A DNA stretch of 64,000 nt, taken from positions 12,848,501 through 12,912,500 of the forward strand of contig CP114486.1 in NCBI GenBank assembly GCA_027186245.1, given 5' to 3'. Shown here in pieces: positions 12,585-23,892 of this stretch. The stretch's first letter is position 1; every line of letters begins with the position of its first letter. The translations under genes and the position numbers were made by a program. This DNA comes from Coriaria nepalensis. Its lineage: Eukaryota; Streptophyta; Magnoliopsida; Cucurbitales; Coriariaceae. The notes beneath the pieces are model-generated. The model was not told where the DNA came from. It did not search any database and was given only the letters and a program-made list of their open reading frames with translations.

Positions 12585-13620
12585 AGCACCCTCTAGGGAC
12601 TCAACATCCAACACTTGGAGTGCTTATTTGGCACCCAAGTTTCTAAAGAGTTTAGCACCCTTTAGGGACTCACCATCCAACACTTGGAATGCTTATTTAG
12701 CATACAAGTTTTTGAAGTGTTGAGTACTCTCTAGGGGCTCAATCTCAAACACTTGGAGTGCTTATTTGGCACCCAAGTTTCTGAAGAGTTGAGCACCCCA
12801 TAGGGACGCAACATTTGACACTTAGAGCGCTTATTTTGCACCCAAGTTTCTAAGGAACTGAGCACTCACTAGGAGCTCAACACTGACACTTAAAGTGCTT
12901 ATTTAGCACTTATTTTTCTGAATAGCTGGCACCCTTTGGGAGTTCAGCATTCAACACTTATAATGCTTATTTGTCACCTAAGTTTCTAAGAAGCTGAGCA
13001 CTGCCAAGGGATCATCATTTGAGACGTATAGTGCTTATTTTCCCTTTAATTTTCTGAAGTGCTAAGCACTCTCTAAGGGCTCAACCTCAAACACTTGAAG
13101 TGCTTATTTGGCACCCAAGTTTTTGAAGAGCTAAGCACCCTATAAGGACTCAACATTCGATACTTAGAGTGCTTATTTGACACCCAAGTTTCTAAGGAAC
13201 TGAGCATCCACTAAGGTCTCAACATTCAACACTTGGGATGCTTATTTGGCACCCGAACTTTTAAATAACTGAGCACATTTTAGGGACTCAACATCGAATA
13301 CTTGGAGTGCTTATTTGGCACCCAAGTTTTTGAAGAGCTGAGCACCTGCCAGGAGCTCAATATTCGATACTTAGAGTGCTTATTTGGCACCTAAGTTTCT
13401 GAAGAGCCAAGCATCCGCCAGGGGTTTAGCATCTTTGGAGTGCTTATTTGGCAGCATAGTTTCTAAAGAGCTGAGCACCCTTTAAGGCTTAGCATCCAAT
13501 ATTTGGAGTACTTATTGAGCACCCAAGGCTATAAGGAGTTGAGCACTCACCAGGAGCTCGACATTTGACATTTAGGGTGCTTATTAAGCATCCAAACTTC
13601 TGAAGAAATGAGCACCTTTT
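12585..13620 (+). repeat. 69-bp tandem repeat array, about 15 diverged copies
   Basis: Units start with a TGAGCACC- or TTAGCACC-like box, then (C)AGGGACTCAACAT, CACTTGGAGTGCTTATTT, GGCACCCAAGTTTCTGAAGAG. Starts at 12585, 12654 and 12723 give an exact 69-bp period; later units vary by a few bases. The array directly follows the integrase remnant, in the position of the 3' untranslated region of a Tat-type element. It ends near 13620 where a copia fragment begins. Copies differ at many positions, so the array is old. Confidence 0.85.
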
Positions 13621-13625
13621 TGGGG

Positions 13626-14835
13626 TGCTAATTTAACCAAACCCTCCTTCATTACATTTTCCCAATGATCATCTTGTTTTGCTTCATTGAATGTATTTGG
13701 TTCGAAAACAACAACATTGCACCTTTGATAGACATCTTTAAGTGAATTGAATCTCTGGACAATTAGTTCTTCATCAGAATCAAAATCAACCTCTTCTGAT
13801 ATTGATACATTTTGATTTTTAGTAGTGAAATTAGAGTAATCAATGTCACCGTCTTCTGGATTTCATTTAAATTTTGTTTATTCATTAAATGAAACATCTC
13901 AAGCTTTTGCAACCCTATTGCTTACTGGAATGAACACCTTATACCCTTTAGAGTCATGATAGTGCCCAACCAAGAAGCATTTTTCAGCCTTTTCAGCCAA
14001 TTTGTCTCTTTTTGCATCTGGAATATGCATGAAGGAAATCGATCAAAACACTCCTAGGTAAGAAACATAGGGTTTGGTCTTGTACTAAGCTTCATAAGGA
14101 GTCATATACTTGATAGATTTTTTTGGCGATCTGTTTAGTATGTAAACAACTGTGTTGGCTGCTTCTGCCCAAAACTTTTTTAGCATTTGTTTCTTAAACA
14201 ACATGCTTCTTATCATCTCTATAATGGTTTGATTTTTTCTCTTAGATACTCCATTTTGCTGAGGGTTATAGGGAAATGTAAACTGATGTTTTATCTCATT
14301 TACTTCATAGAAGTTCTTGAACTCAATGGAGACATATTCTCCTCAATTATCAGATCTCAATGCTTTGATCTTCTTCTCACTTTCAGTTTCAACCAGATTC
14401 TTGAACTTCTTTAATATATTTATACCTTCTAATTTTTCTTTAAGAAACTCAATCCAACAATATCTTGACATATCATTAATAAAAATTAGAAAATACTTGC
14501 TTCTATTTAAAGATGATACTTTAAGAGGTCCACACACATCAGAATGGATTAGTTCAAGCTTTTCTTCTACTCCACTAGCTTGATTCTTAGAAAAAGGTTT
14601 CTTCTTCATTTTCCCTAGCTGGCATCCTTCACATATTTCAGTTTGAAGCTGAATCTAAGGCATGTCATTTGCAAGCCTTTTGAGTTCAGCTTCTAAATTG
14701 TTCTAAGATTAAAATGGCCAAATCTTTTGTGTCATGTCTATGCATCACATACTAGAGCTTGATGCTCCTAATTAACTATGAAACAGTTGTTGTTGAATGG
14801 CACCTTCGTGACTTCACTAATTGAGTACTTAGCGT
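13626..14835 (-). mobile_element. Ty1-copia fragment (integrase to RT start), truncated both ends
   Basis: Read on the minus strand. The clearest part is 14609-14343, an 88-codon integrase piece with KLELIHSDVCGPLKVSSLN (first catalytic Asp in IHSDVCGP), FLIFINDMSRYCWIEFLK and IKALRSDN (second Asp). Upstream, at about 14620-14800, lies a broken pre-integrase region. Downstream (toward 13640), broken pieces correspond to the end of integrase and the start of the RT region. No LTR is present. The sequence is closely related to the copia at 44.8-47.5 kb, for example around 13800-14000 versus 47030-47220. Confidence 0.85.
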
Positions 14836-15189
14836 ATAAAAGAAAATAAAAACAGCAAAGTGCAAAACCTATTTCTGTAAAAATAACTTTTTGCATACTT
14901 GATCTTGAAGCTTGAGGTCCAACCAACTTAAATAAACTTGCTTGAGGTCATAGCAACTCCATTTGAAATAAAAAATGCACTAAAACAGAAAACTTCACAA
15001 GACCAAACTCAATAAAATAGTAAAATCAAGATTATGCCTCAAGTTGAGTTTTAATAATCTGATCACCTTCAAACCAATTGCAATAAATTATAAATGATGA
15101 GAGCAAGTTAATGAAATTAGAGTCAATATATTTAAATTATAGAGTCAAAAAGTCAACATTTTAAAGCTAAAATGCTATTGTAGAGTTAC
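14836..15189. other. AT-rich spacer between copia fragment and DUF241 remnant
   Basis: No gene or recognisable element. It may include diverged retroelement sequence continuing from the copia fragment and the lost 5' part of the DUF241 relic. Confidence 0.5.
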
Positions 15190-15468
15190 TTATCAAACAT
15201 GCGCATTTCAAATAGTGGTCAGCGGTTTCAAAATGGATACAAAGGGTGTAGTAGCGGCATGCGATAACGCGATGATGATGAATGAGTTTCAAAGTGTGGA
15301 TGCTGCTTTAGAAACCTGGAGGCTGCCGACGCGGACAGAATGCAGGCAGCAAATACAAGATTGGAGGGTTTGGAGCTTACCATCCAAGACTTTGAGAGTG
15401 CGTTGGAGATTGATTTCAGGCGACTCATTAAAACAAGAGCATCTCTCTTGAACATTCTCTCCCAATAA
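15190..15468 (+). pseudogene. DUF241 C-terminal remnant
   Basis: Across two frames the sequence encodes a DUF241 C-terminus: WSAVSKW-like at about 15215-15235, VDAALETL-like at 15297-15320, then after a one-base frameshift AADADRMQAANTRLEGLEL, DFESALEIDFRRLIKTRA and SLLNILSQ ending at a TAA at 15466-15468. The N-terminal two thirds of the gene is absent upstream. This is a truncated relative of the gene at 1370-2323. Confidence 0.8.
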
Positions 15469-16220
15469 TATAATATAATGTAACATTAGCTAATCTAAGC
15501 TTCTTCCCACAATAATTTTTGTTCGTATCTCTCCCCAATCCAACTGTATATATATAAATATGTATTCAGAAAATTAATACAAAGAAATTTACTCATAAAC
15601 AAGTTCTATATTGGGGACGATGATGTTCCGATAACATAACAAAGCTTGGCGAATTCGGTTATAATCAGGAGTTCTAACCGACTGTAAGGAACACGGGTTA
15701 GGAATGGAGTGCAGAGCCTAACTTGTTCATAAAGTGAAGTGATTTTGGTGATGAAAAAGAGATGTCAGACATTTTTATATTTTTTGCTGCACTTCTCTCG
15801 TACATTGTGCTCACTCATTACAAATTTCTTCCGCCATTTTCTCTCTTCCATCTCAGTGCTCTTCTCTCTTCTTGAGACGACGACAGCGACGGTGAGTTTC
15901 AAGCAAAATTAATGGCGGCCTGTGTCTTCTGGACAGCGCAATGGCTTCTTCCCTTTCTTCCTCTTCTCTTTGTCTCCGCCCTTTCTTTCTCTCCTCTACC
16001 GGGACTACGACGGAAGCTTTGAGTGGTGTGGTGGTTTGTTGCTTCAGGGCGGCGACACTTGCTTCTACCCTTTTTCTCTTCTCGGCAAATATGGCAGCCT
16101 CTTCTTGTAGATGCAATCTTCTTCGCCGATTTCTTGGATATCTTTGGATCTACTACTCCACTGGTCAGATCTCTCTGGATCTACATCTTCACCAGTCAGA
16201 TCTCTTCTACAGTCTTAATA
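15469..16220. other. Spacer without a convincing gene
   Basis: It contains a short CT-rich stretch at 15780-16090 with overlapping open frames on both strands (60-100 codons). These are composition artefacts of TTCTCT/CTTCTT runs, and none resembles a known family. A TATATATAAATATG stretch at 15547-15562 could be the relic promoter of a former gene. Confidence 0.5.
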
Positions 16221-16387
16221 CCATATTAAAATTTGATATGCCTTGATACTATGTTGGAATATCTGGTATATACTCTCATACGAGGAAGCATTACAGCAGA
16301 AAAATTTGTTCTGTTTTGTCTTCCTGGTACGAGAGTATATACTTAGGGATTCCAACATGGTATCAAGCATGCCAAATTTCAATATGC
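16221..16387. repeat. Foldback inverted repeat, arms about 67 bp
   Basis: The left arm (16221-16289) and right arm (16321-16387) are imperfect reverse complements separated by about 31 bp that is itself partly self-complementary. Matching segments: CATATT / AATATG at the outer ends, TTGATACTATGTTGGAAT / ATTCCAACATGGTATCAA, and GGTATATACTCTCATACGAG / the reverse of CGAGAGTATATACT. In the right arm ATTCCAACA is directly followed by TGGTATCA, which resembles the end of a copia LTR and its initiator-Met tRNA primer-binding site. The structure may be a head-to-head pair of LTR-end fragments, or a small foldback element. Confidence 0.75.
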
Positions 16388-16394
16388 TATATAG

Positions 16395-17145
16395 CTGTAT
16401 ACCAAAAATCAAGCAGTTTACGGCAGCCTGTCTGGTCTTACAGATTTGTACGCATGCATTAACAATCTTCTGAATTTACCATTGACCCAACAAGCCCTGT
16501 CCCATCATCAACATCTCAAATGGGTGCGTGAGTTGGTAGATATCTCTGTGACACAATTAGACATTTGCGACAAGACGAGGGATGCTACCTTGTTGTTCAA
16601 GAAAGTGTTAGACAGCTTCAGTCTGCACTGAGACGGAGAAAGTGGGGAGATCTAGGAGTGTTGCATCATACATGAGCTGTAGAAGGAAGACGAAGCGGGA
16701 AATAACAAAGTATATGGCAACACTGAAGCAACAAAGGGATGGTGCGGTCTCACCTCCACTGCTCTTAGACCAGGTCGACCATCACTGTGAGGTGGCGCGG
16801 GCGCTTAGAGAAGCAAGTCTTATGACAAGCTTCGTGTTTTGGTCGCTGTTGCAGTGCCAGTACCTGTCTGTTTCAGTCCCCAAATCTAGCAGATGGGCGA
16901 AGCTTTTAAAACTTGTGCAAAGGCAGAACATGGGTGAATTGTAGAGCTTAGATATTACTCTTAACAGCAACGACACAACTCACTCCTCATTTTAAATTCA
17001 AGCAGCAGCAATGTCGCTGGTCAAGTTGACACGATTCAATCTGCGCACAAAAGGTTGGAGGCTTTGGATTTGAATGCTTGTTTAGGCAACTTATTCATCT
17101 CTCTTAAATATGTTTTCTCCTCACTTCCTAACTCCTAACTCCATT
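16395..17145 (+). pseudogene. Second DUF241 remnant with several frameshifts
   Basis: The sequence follows DUF241 order across several frames. GSLSGLTDLYACINNLLNLP and LTQQALSHHQHLKWVRELVD lie at about 16418-16545, then LDICDKTRDATLLFKKV. After a frameshift near 16610 comes QSALRRRKWGDL, and after further shifts come CRRKTKREITKYMATLKQ (16680-16735), VARALREASLMTSFVF, and a C-terminal piece near 17025-17110 (DTIQSAHKRLEALD, then LFRQLIHLS). There are at least four frame changes and the N-terminus is missing. It is more complete than the relic at 15190 and is a separate copy. Confidence 0.8.
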
Positions 17146-17697
17146 CACTCGATCGAAGAAGAAGAGGCCACTGTTTCTACATGTAAATGCATGTATGTAT
17201 ATAATGTCGTCTAAATGTAAATATGATGATAATTGTTGACGTCTTCCTCACATCATCTTATTTTCACACCATTTCTGTCATTGGATTCTTGACCAAAACC
17301 AAAAAAGAAAGAGTAGGGTCCAGTAGATCCGAGAGTCGGGCAGGCTTTTTGACTTTCAGTCTGACTTTTGGTGGTCATGGCGCCGGAACGCTTACAGGGG
17401 TCCCACTATGAGCCAGCTTATTCCTACGTGGCCCTATTAACTTAATCTAACGAGTAACGGCTATAGTTTCCATGTGAAAAAGCAGTCACAGTTTTGTAAT
17501 TTACAAGAAAGAGTGGGGTCCAGTAGAACGTCGGATTAGAGTACCGTTACTCCCTGTCCCTGATCCTGTCTCGTCTTAAAGGTTAAAGCGCTTCACATTG
17601 GGAAGCAAGGCTTCTCGGAAGACTGATTACACTTTCTTCCCTGGGAGCTATGACTATCGCCGGCATTACCGCTTCCCAGAGCAGGAACCTCTTGAAG
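17146..17697. other. Spacer and likely promoter/5' UTR of the IST1-like gene
   Basis: No gene seen. A motif AGAGTRGGGTCCAGTAGA occurs twice, at about 17311-17328 and 17508-17525. GC content rises toward the IST1-like start codon, as expected for a promoter and leader. Confidence 0.5.
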
Positions 17698-19581
17698 ATG
17701 GGTTTGTCACTCTTCCGCAGGGGCTTTCATTCCTCTAAATGGTACCCTAATTTTCTCTTTTTCTTTCTTTTTTTCTTTTGTTTGGAGTTTACTTCTTTGC
17801 TAGGGACCATTCCGCCTTGTTTTCTCTACTAGACCTAACTGAGAAGAAAATTTTATTCTTTGAACAAACCAGAGCAAAATTTTGTTTCCTTGACCTATAT
17901 TGTAAAAATGAATGGGTAATGGCAGCAAAACGGCCGCGAAAATGGCCGTGGCCAGGATCAAGCTGCTGAGGAACAAGCGACAGGTGGTGGTGAAGCAGAT
18001 GAGGCGTGACATTGCTTTGCTCCTTCAGTCTGGTCAGGATGCCACTGCTCGCATCAGGGTATTTCACCATTCTTTTATTACTTCTTTCTTATCGCTTCTG
18101 TCAAATTTCAGGCAAATGTTTGTGCTTGGAATGGGGTATGAATTGATCCTTTTTTGTTAACCTTTTTATGACATACATATAATGTCGATTGCTGTTCAAT
18201 TGTGTTCTATCTTTGCTTTCTGGGTAATATAATCATTCACCAATATCTATATACACAAATCGTACAACTTGCAATAACTGTTTTTGTTTGTTTGAGCTTG
18301 TCTAGGTTGAGCACGTGATTCGAGAGCAGAACATATTGGCTGCAAATGAGTTTATTGAGCTCTTCTGCGAATTGGTTGTGGCTAGACTACCTATCATTAA
18401 GAAGCAAAAAGAATGCCCAGCAGACCTCAAAGAAGGGATTTCCAGTCTAATATTTGCATCCCCAAGGTGCTCTGAAATCCCAGAGCTTGTGGCCATCAGA
18501 GACATTTTTGAGAAGAAATATGGAAGGGATTTTGTGTCTGCGGCTGTTGATCTGCGGCCCAACTGTGGTGTTAATCGGATGGTAACTACTATCGATCTGC
18601 TACTTATTTTATATACAGTTTCTTCTATGGAGAGAGTAACAATTTCTTGCCTTTTCTTGTATAGTTGATCGACAAGCTGTCTGTTAGAACCCCTAGTGGT
18701 CAAGTTAAGCTGAAGGTCATGAAAGAAATCGCGAAAGAGTTTCAGATTGGGTGGGATACAACAGAATCAGAGATGGAGCTTCTCAGATCCACTGAAGAAC
18801 TTATAGTCAGTCTAGTTTACTCTTCTCTCTCTCTTTCACTCATTCACTCGTACACACAAGCACTCTGTTTCATGACGTTGTCCACCTAATATCACTTCTC
18901 TCTGTTTGATCAGGAAGGACCAAAAACTTTTGTAAGTGCTACCAGCTTACCATTGAACCCACCAACAAACCAGCCTGCTGAGCTGAGCAAGACATATACG
19001 AGGTAACTTTGTTAATCAGCCACAGAAGATATTTTAACGGAACCATAATTGAGTCTGAAAATTGCTGTTTCTTTCTAAAATGCAGAGCTAGGAGTAGGAG
19101 AGAAAGTGAGAGTATGCATTTTGAGGACACGGCATCAGCTGCGGAAGCTGCTGCTGAGTGTGCAAAGAAGGCAATTGCTGCTGCAGAAGCTGCCGCCTAT
19201 CTGGCCAACAGAGATGGAAATCGGGCTGCTCAACCCTTGTCCAGTTTCACGGCTGCATCAAATAGTTCAAGTTTGAACCTTGGCTTTGGAGGAGTCGTCA
19301 TTGCTGGATATTCTAGTGGGCTTGACATGCCAGAAGGTCCCATGCTCAATTCACAGAAAAGGGAAACGGATATAAAGTTTGATGCATCAGACAACGATGA
19401 AGTTGGAATAGAAGAAGGTGGCGGTGGAGGCATTTATTTACCCCCGGAGAGGCCACCACCTCAGGTACCTTCACTACATGTTCATGAGGTTAATAAGCAG
19501 GATGTCCGTGTTCATCCCAAGTTGCCAGATTATGATTCCCTTACTGCTCGCTTTGAAGCCCTCAAGTACCGCAAATCATAA
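17698..19581 (+). CDS. IST1-like protein (ESCRT-III regulator)
   Basis: Six exons read with GT-AG introns and continuous frame: 17698-17741, 17926-18058, 18306-18581, 18665-18805, 18914-19002, 19086-19581, giving 392 residues. The N-terminal about 180 residues form the IST1 domain (helical, basic): CKTAAKMAVARIKLLRNKRQ, RRDIALLLQSGQDATARIRV, EHVIREQNILAANEFIEL, KECPADLKEGISSLIFASPR and CGVNRMLIDKLSVRTPSGQV. Family members bind ESCRT-III (CHMP1/Did2) and the ATPase VPS4/SKD1 at endosomes and influence multivesicular body formation. The C-terminal half is low complexity with an Ala-rich helix (AAEAAAECAKKAIAAAEAAA) and an acidic/Gly stretch. It ends LPDYDSLTARFEALK, a tail common in plant IST1-like proteins and likely the region that contacts partners. 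The start gives the typical MGLSLFRRGF leader. No break seen. Confidence 0.9.
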
Positions 19582-20586
19582 ACATTTGACAACGCAATGC
19601 TTCCACTCAATCAAGTTTTCCTTTTTGGGTAATACAAGTTTGTTACAGTTTTGAAAGCATGTTCATTAGTTAGTTAATTGGTTCATTTTGCTTACAAGTT
19701 GATACTTCTTATTATGTATTCGTTTAGTTTGGTGAAAAGTATGCGAGTCAATAAAAGTTCTCACAAACGACCACCTGAGTCACTGGAAATCAGGGGATTG
19801 TGTAAGTTGCAAGAAACATATATATAAAGTCTGATGTTCAATTTCATTGTGATGTGTTTCAGAATAAATTGGCGATTGACTAAAGACCAAGTCAGACGGT
19901 CAGCTATTCTTGTTTATATATATTTATGTATATACTGTATCTATCATTGCTTACCTATATAGAGAGGGATAGACAGTATTTAATTTTACCACTGCAAAGC
20001 ACAAATATTCAAAAACAGTGTGTGCCTACTTGCTTATTTCTTAGTCATGATTTCCCACTTTCTATATTTATATTATAGTTAAAGAACATATCACATGGCA
20101 ATTGAATATGGGTCTGTCGATTTCATTAATCAATGAAGACTAGCTGCTATATATGGAGACTCAGTCTACCCCCGGTCAAGAGTGTTTGATTCATAAATGG
20201 GCAGCTTTCAGATTAAGTTTTGAATTTCAACTCTAGAAAAAATTGGAGTGTGGTGGCAGGCTGGCCCATTGCAAATTGGCATTCACGTCCCGTAGAGAAA
20301 TTAACGCTGAAGCCACCATTTTATCGTCCGTCAAACAACATTAAATAATGTAACCAAATCTTTTCACATTATCAACAAGTTATACACGTTTGATTATTTT
20401 TATTTGAACGTACCTTCTTTCTTTTCTACATGACTCCATTAGCAGTGCACATTGTCTGCAAGCAATGTGTATATATATATATATGCATACTCCATAGACA
20501 GCTAGTAGAGGGGAGAATTGATAAGCAAGTAGGAATTACATAATAAACTCCCATCTATTAAACAAAGTAGCATACACAGAGGTAGA
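19582..20586. other. Intergenic DNA between IST1-like and LHT8-like genes
   Basis: It holds the probable 3' UTR of the IST1-like gene (first about 180 bp) and the promoter of the transporter. TATA-like runs occur at 19916-19935 and 20467-20484. No other gene seen. Confidence 0.6.
20467..20484 (+). promoter_or_regulatory. Candidate TATA box of the LHT8-like gene
   Basis: A TATATATATATATA run about 100-120 bp upstream of the ATG at 20587 and followed by ATGCATAC. Position and sequence only; simple TA repeats are common in this DNA. Confidence 0.35.
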
Positions 20587-22410
20587 ATGAGTAGGGAGGA
20601 TAAGGAAATAAGGTCAGCTCCAGTATCACCAAGGCCAACGCCTGGGGAGAGTGATCATGAGGCGGGAGGGGAGAAAGTGGTGGTATCATGTCCACCCACT
20701 CAGTATAACTCACCATCCCTGTCGAGGTCACCTCTTCTCAATAATAATAAAGGCGACCATGATCAACAAAATCCATCTAAAAGCAAGAGCCCAAGCAGAA
20801 CACTAAAACTGTCCCTAACTCCCAGGTTTTTAACACCAATAGGCAGCCCCGTTAGAAGGGCTCTGAGGCTCACCAAGTTTGACCCAGAGGATGCTTGGCT
20901 GCCTATCACCGAGTCCAGAAATGGAAACAAGTACTACGCTGCCTTCCATACTCTCTGTTCTGGGATCGGAGTCCAAGCACTTGTGCTTCCTGTCGCCTTC
21001 ACAGTTCTTGGATGGTAAGTACCTCATATAAAGCCCTGTAATCTATATATATATGTATATAATTTTAATTACAATAATGAATGAATGAACGAATGAACGA
21101 ATGAATGAATTGAGTGCATGCATGCATGCAGGACATGGGGAATCATAAGCTTGAGCATGGCATTTGTGTGGCAACTATACACCCTATGGCTTCTGGTTCA
21201 ACTCCACGAATCAACGGAAACAGAGATGCGATATAGCAGATACCTCCAACTCTCCAATGCAACTTTTGGTTACAAGCTCTCCAAGTTGCTGGCCTTATTC
21301 CCGATCATCTACCTCTCCATCGGCACTTGTGTCGCCCTCGTCATCATAGGTGGATCAACAGCTCGGACCTTCTTTCAGATCGTCTGCGGGCCCACTTGCA
21401 CCGCCCAGACTCTGACCATTGTGGAATGGTACTTGGTGTTCACGTGTGCAGCAGTTGTGCTATCACAGCTTCCGAACCTCAATTCCATAGCTGGAGTGTC
21501 ACTGGTGGGGGCCATCACTGCCGTGGGGTATTGCACCTTAATATGGGTGGTATCGGTGAAGGAGGGTAGGCTCCCTGGAGTTTCCTATGACCCTGTCAGG
21601 CCCAAATTGGAGATTGGAAGGGTGTTTAGTGTGCTCAATGCACTTGGGATTGTGGCCTTTGCATTCAGAGGGCACAATCTGATACTGGAGATTCAGGCCA
21701 CCGTGCCTTCAAGTGAGAAACATCCCTCGCGAGTGCCCATGTGGAAGGGTGTCCGAGTTTCATATACCATAATTGCTGCATGCTTGTTCCCCTTGGCTAT
21801 AGGAGGCTATTGGGCTTACGGACAATTGGTAATAATGCATATTTTGGTGTAGTTAAATAGTAATCTCAAGTAATAACCAAAATATTGAAATCTTACCATG
21901 TCTGCATTGCATTGATGACAGATTCCAGCAAATGGAGGAATGCTGGTGGCCCTATATGCATTCCATTCTCAGGATGTGTCAAAATTTGTGCTGGGCCTAA
22001 CCAGCATATTCGTCATAATCAACTCAGTGAGCTCATTCCAAATCTATGGGATGCCCATGTTCGACGAGATGGAGTCCAAGTACACGAGGAGGATGAAGAA
22101 GGCGACCCCGTGGTGGCTGAGAGCTGTTTTCAGGGCAATATTTGGATTCTTCTGCTTCTTCATAGCAGTGGCCATTCCCTTCCTGGGAAGCCTTGCGGGC
22201 CTAATAGGAGGGATTGCATTGCCCGTTGCATTGGCCTACCCGAGCTTCATGTGGATCAAGATCAAGAAGCCCAACATGTACTCTGGAATGTGGTGCCTCA
22301 ACTGGGCTCTTGGACTCTTAGGCATGTCTCTAAGTGCATTGCTCACTGCTGCCGGGATCTATGTCATCATCGACACTGGCCTCACTACAAATTTCTTCAA
22401 ACCCCAGTAA
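20587..22410 (+). CDS. LHT8: Amino acid transporter, LHT8-like (AAAP family)
   Basis: Three exons (20587-21014, 21132-21828, 21922-22410) join in frame to a 537-residue protein. A hydrophilic Ser/Pro-rich N-terminus of about 95 residues (SRSPLLNNNKGD, SKSPSRTLKLSLTPRFLTP) leads into the amino acid permease core with about ten membrane segments. It begins AWLPITESRNGNKYYAAFHT and GIGVQALVLPVAFTVLGWTW, and later reads FRGHNLILEIQATVPS, a lysine/histidine-transporter signature. The long N-terminus and the sequence fit the LHT8/AATL1 branch. It is expected to be a plasma-membrane H+/amino acid symporter; the substrate is not determinable from sequence. Length matches the branch and no stop or frameshift is seen. 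The open frame continues into introns 1 and 2 only briefly. Confidence 0.92.
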
Positions 22411-23892
22411 TGCATAAACCATCACATCTCCAGCCACAAAACTGTCTCATTATGTTAGGAAGTAGGATGAGGTAATACCAGCATTGAAGCTTGTATTATA
22501 CTCTATGTTAACAGCTGGAGACTAATATGTGTTAGAAAATGAATGTAATGATTTCTGTAATATCTTGTTTTCAGATGTTCAAAGTAATACCTCGTGCATG
22601 TATCATCTCTTCTCTTTAATTGCTCAGTAAAGGTCAAGAACAATACGACCATGGTGCATCTCTGGAACAAACACAAGCCTTGCTGATTCTGTATATCATC
22701 TACCATTTTCTCCCCAAAAAAAAAAAAAAAGAAAACACTTTCTGTGGAGATTTCAGACATTAAAGAAAGATTTCCAAATTAACTATACCACCTCAGAATA
22801 CCAGTAACATCTACAAGAAACAATATCCAAACAATTGTAGGACCTAGACTGTATATCTATGAAGAAGATGAGGTTATGAAGTGTATTGAACTAGTGTGGC
22901 AGCAAATAAGAACAAATTATCAAACAGTATATCTGTGAAGAGTAATGTAAGAGATGTAAGAATGATTGGAAAGAAGCCCACAGGATCAGATACATGTTGG
23001 GTTAATTCTGTATATCAAGGGGCTCTAAAGAAGATGTTCTTAATCTCCTAAGTTAATTGTTCTATTGTGTTACAAACACCTAAAAGCCATAGAATTAATA
23101 AAGACTTATCACATTATTAGATATCATGTGGTAATCATAGTATCTTTAAAAATGATTAGAGACAATTACATTACAGCGGTGCATAAAGTTGAGATTTCAT
23201 CGAGTTTGGCAAGCCATTTCCTTGTTAGGATCAGGAGTACGCATATACCAAAGAAATTGGGAATCTTTATTAAGAGAAGAAAGCAAAGTCTGGGGCAATC
23301 ACATACCAAGGTTGAGACTTGGTAGTTTCAATCAAGTAGCCATCAGTGAGAAAGGAAGAGAAGGGCTGCGTAAGTTGGATAAAGCATGACAGTGCCACCA
23401 TTAAACCCACCTCTAAAAAGTCGATAAATCTAGTGCTTCAACAATATAACAAAAAAGACATACCAACCGGGATCTGAGACTGAGAGACAGAGAAACAAGT
23501 GGGAGTGGGAGACCTTCATCATCGTCATCATTTCTCCTCTGCCTACGGGCCTTCCATACGAAAATGATGGTAGGCAGCTGTGCATGCCGTCATGTAGTTA
23601 CATGTAAGGAACGACATGTAGTTACATATAAGGAACGACATGTAGTACATGGGGGGAATGGGTCGAATGGACTACAAGAGTCGATACTCGAAATAGACAT
23701 TGATGAAGTTCTCTATATACGTAGTGATGGAGAGAGAACAAATTTCACCCACTCCAATCTAATCCGATGGACTTCCTATTGCAGTTTGCGTCAACCCTAG
23801 CGAAGTGACAAAGTCAAGCACATTCTGTTAAGTCTGCCCTTAGTCTCTAGTATTCTGCAAAGTGGTACTAATTAGGGATGCTGAATTGAGCC
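22411..23892. other. Intergenic DNA, three copies of a 20-bp repeat
   Basis: It includes the transporter 3' UTR. At about 23587-23655 a unit GAACGACATGTAGTTACAT recurs about three times in tandem with small changes. Open frames of 66-86 codons at 23065-23389 are not recognisable. The last 300 bp should contain the F-box gene promoter. Confidence 0.55.

Larger units (their letters stand above)
3860..13625 (+). mobile_element. Decayed Tat-type Ty3-gypsy LTR retrotransposon
   Basis: Remnants in the order gag, protease, reverse transcriptase, RNase H, a second RNase-H-like segment, integrase and a 3' tandem array all lie on the plus strand, each broken by stops and frameshifts. The gag motif YDGTKDPCDHVNSY, the protease context NDALIISTNVSILLVRKVLV, and the RNase H-like block containing MKAYQSATKAILKRFEKYDI before the integrase resemble the Tat/Retand lineage. 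A tandem array after integrase is also a known habit of that lineage. A 2.3 kb solo LTR interrupts it at 8025-10312. A 5' LTR is likely but no matching 3' LTR was found; the right end is replaced by a copia fragment. The element is old and cannot move by itself. Confidence 0.85.

Noticed and set aside
15853..16246. Several overlapping 60-100 codon frames on both strands
   Set aside because: They stem from a CT-rich tract, overlap one another in many frames, and match no family I know.
16642..16944. 100-codon frame as an independent gene
   Set aside because: Its content follows DUF241 order (ITKYMATLKQ, VARALREASL) and joins with neighbouring frames, so it is part of a pseudogene.
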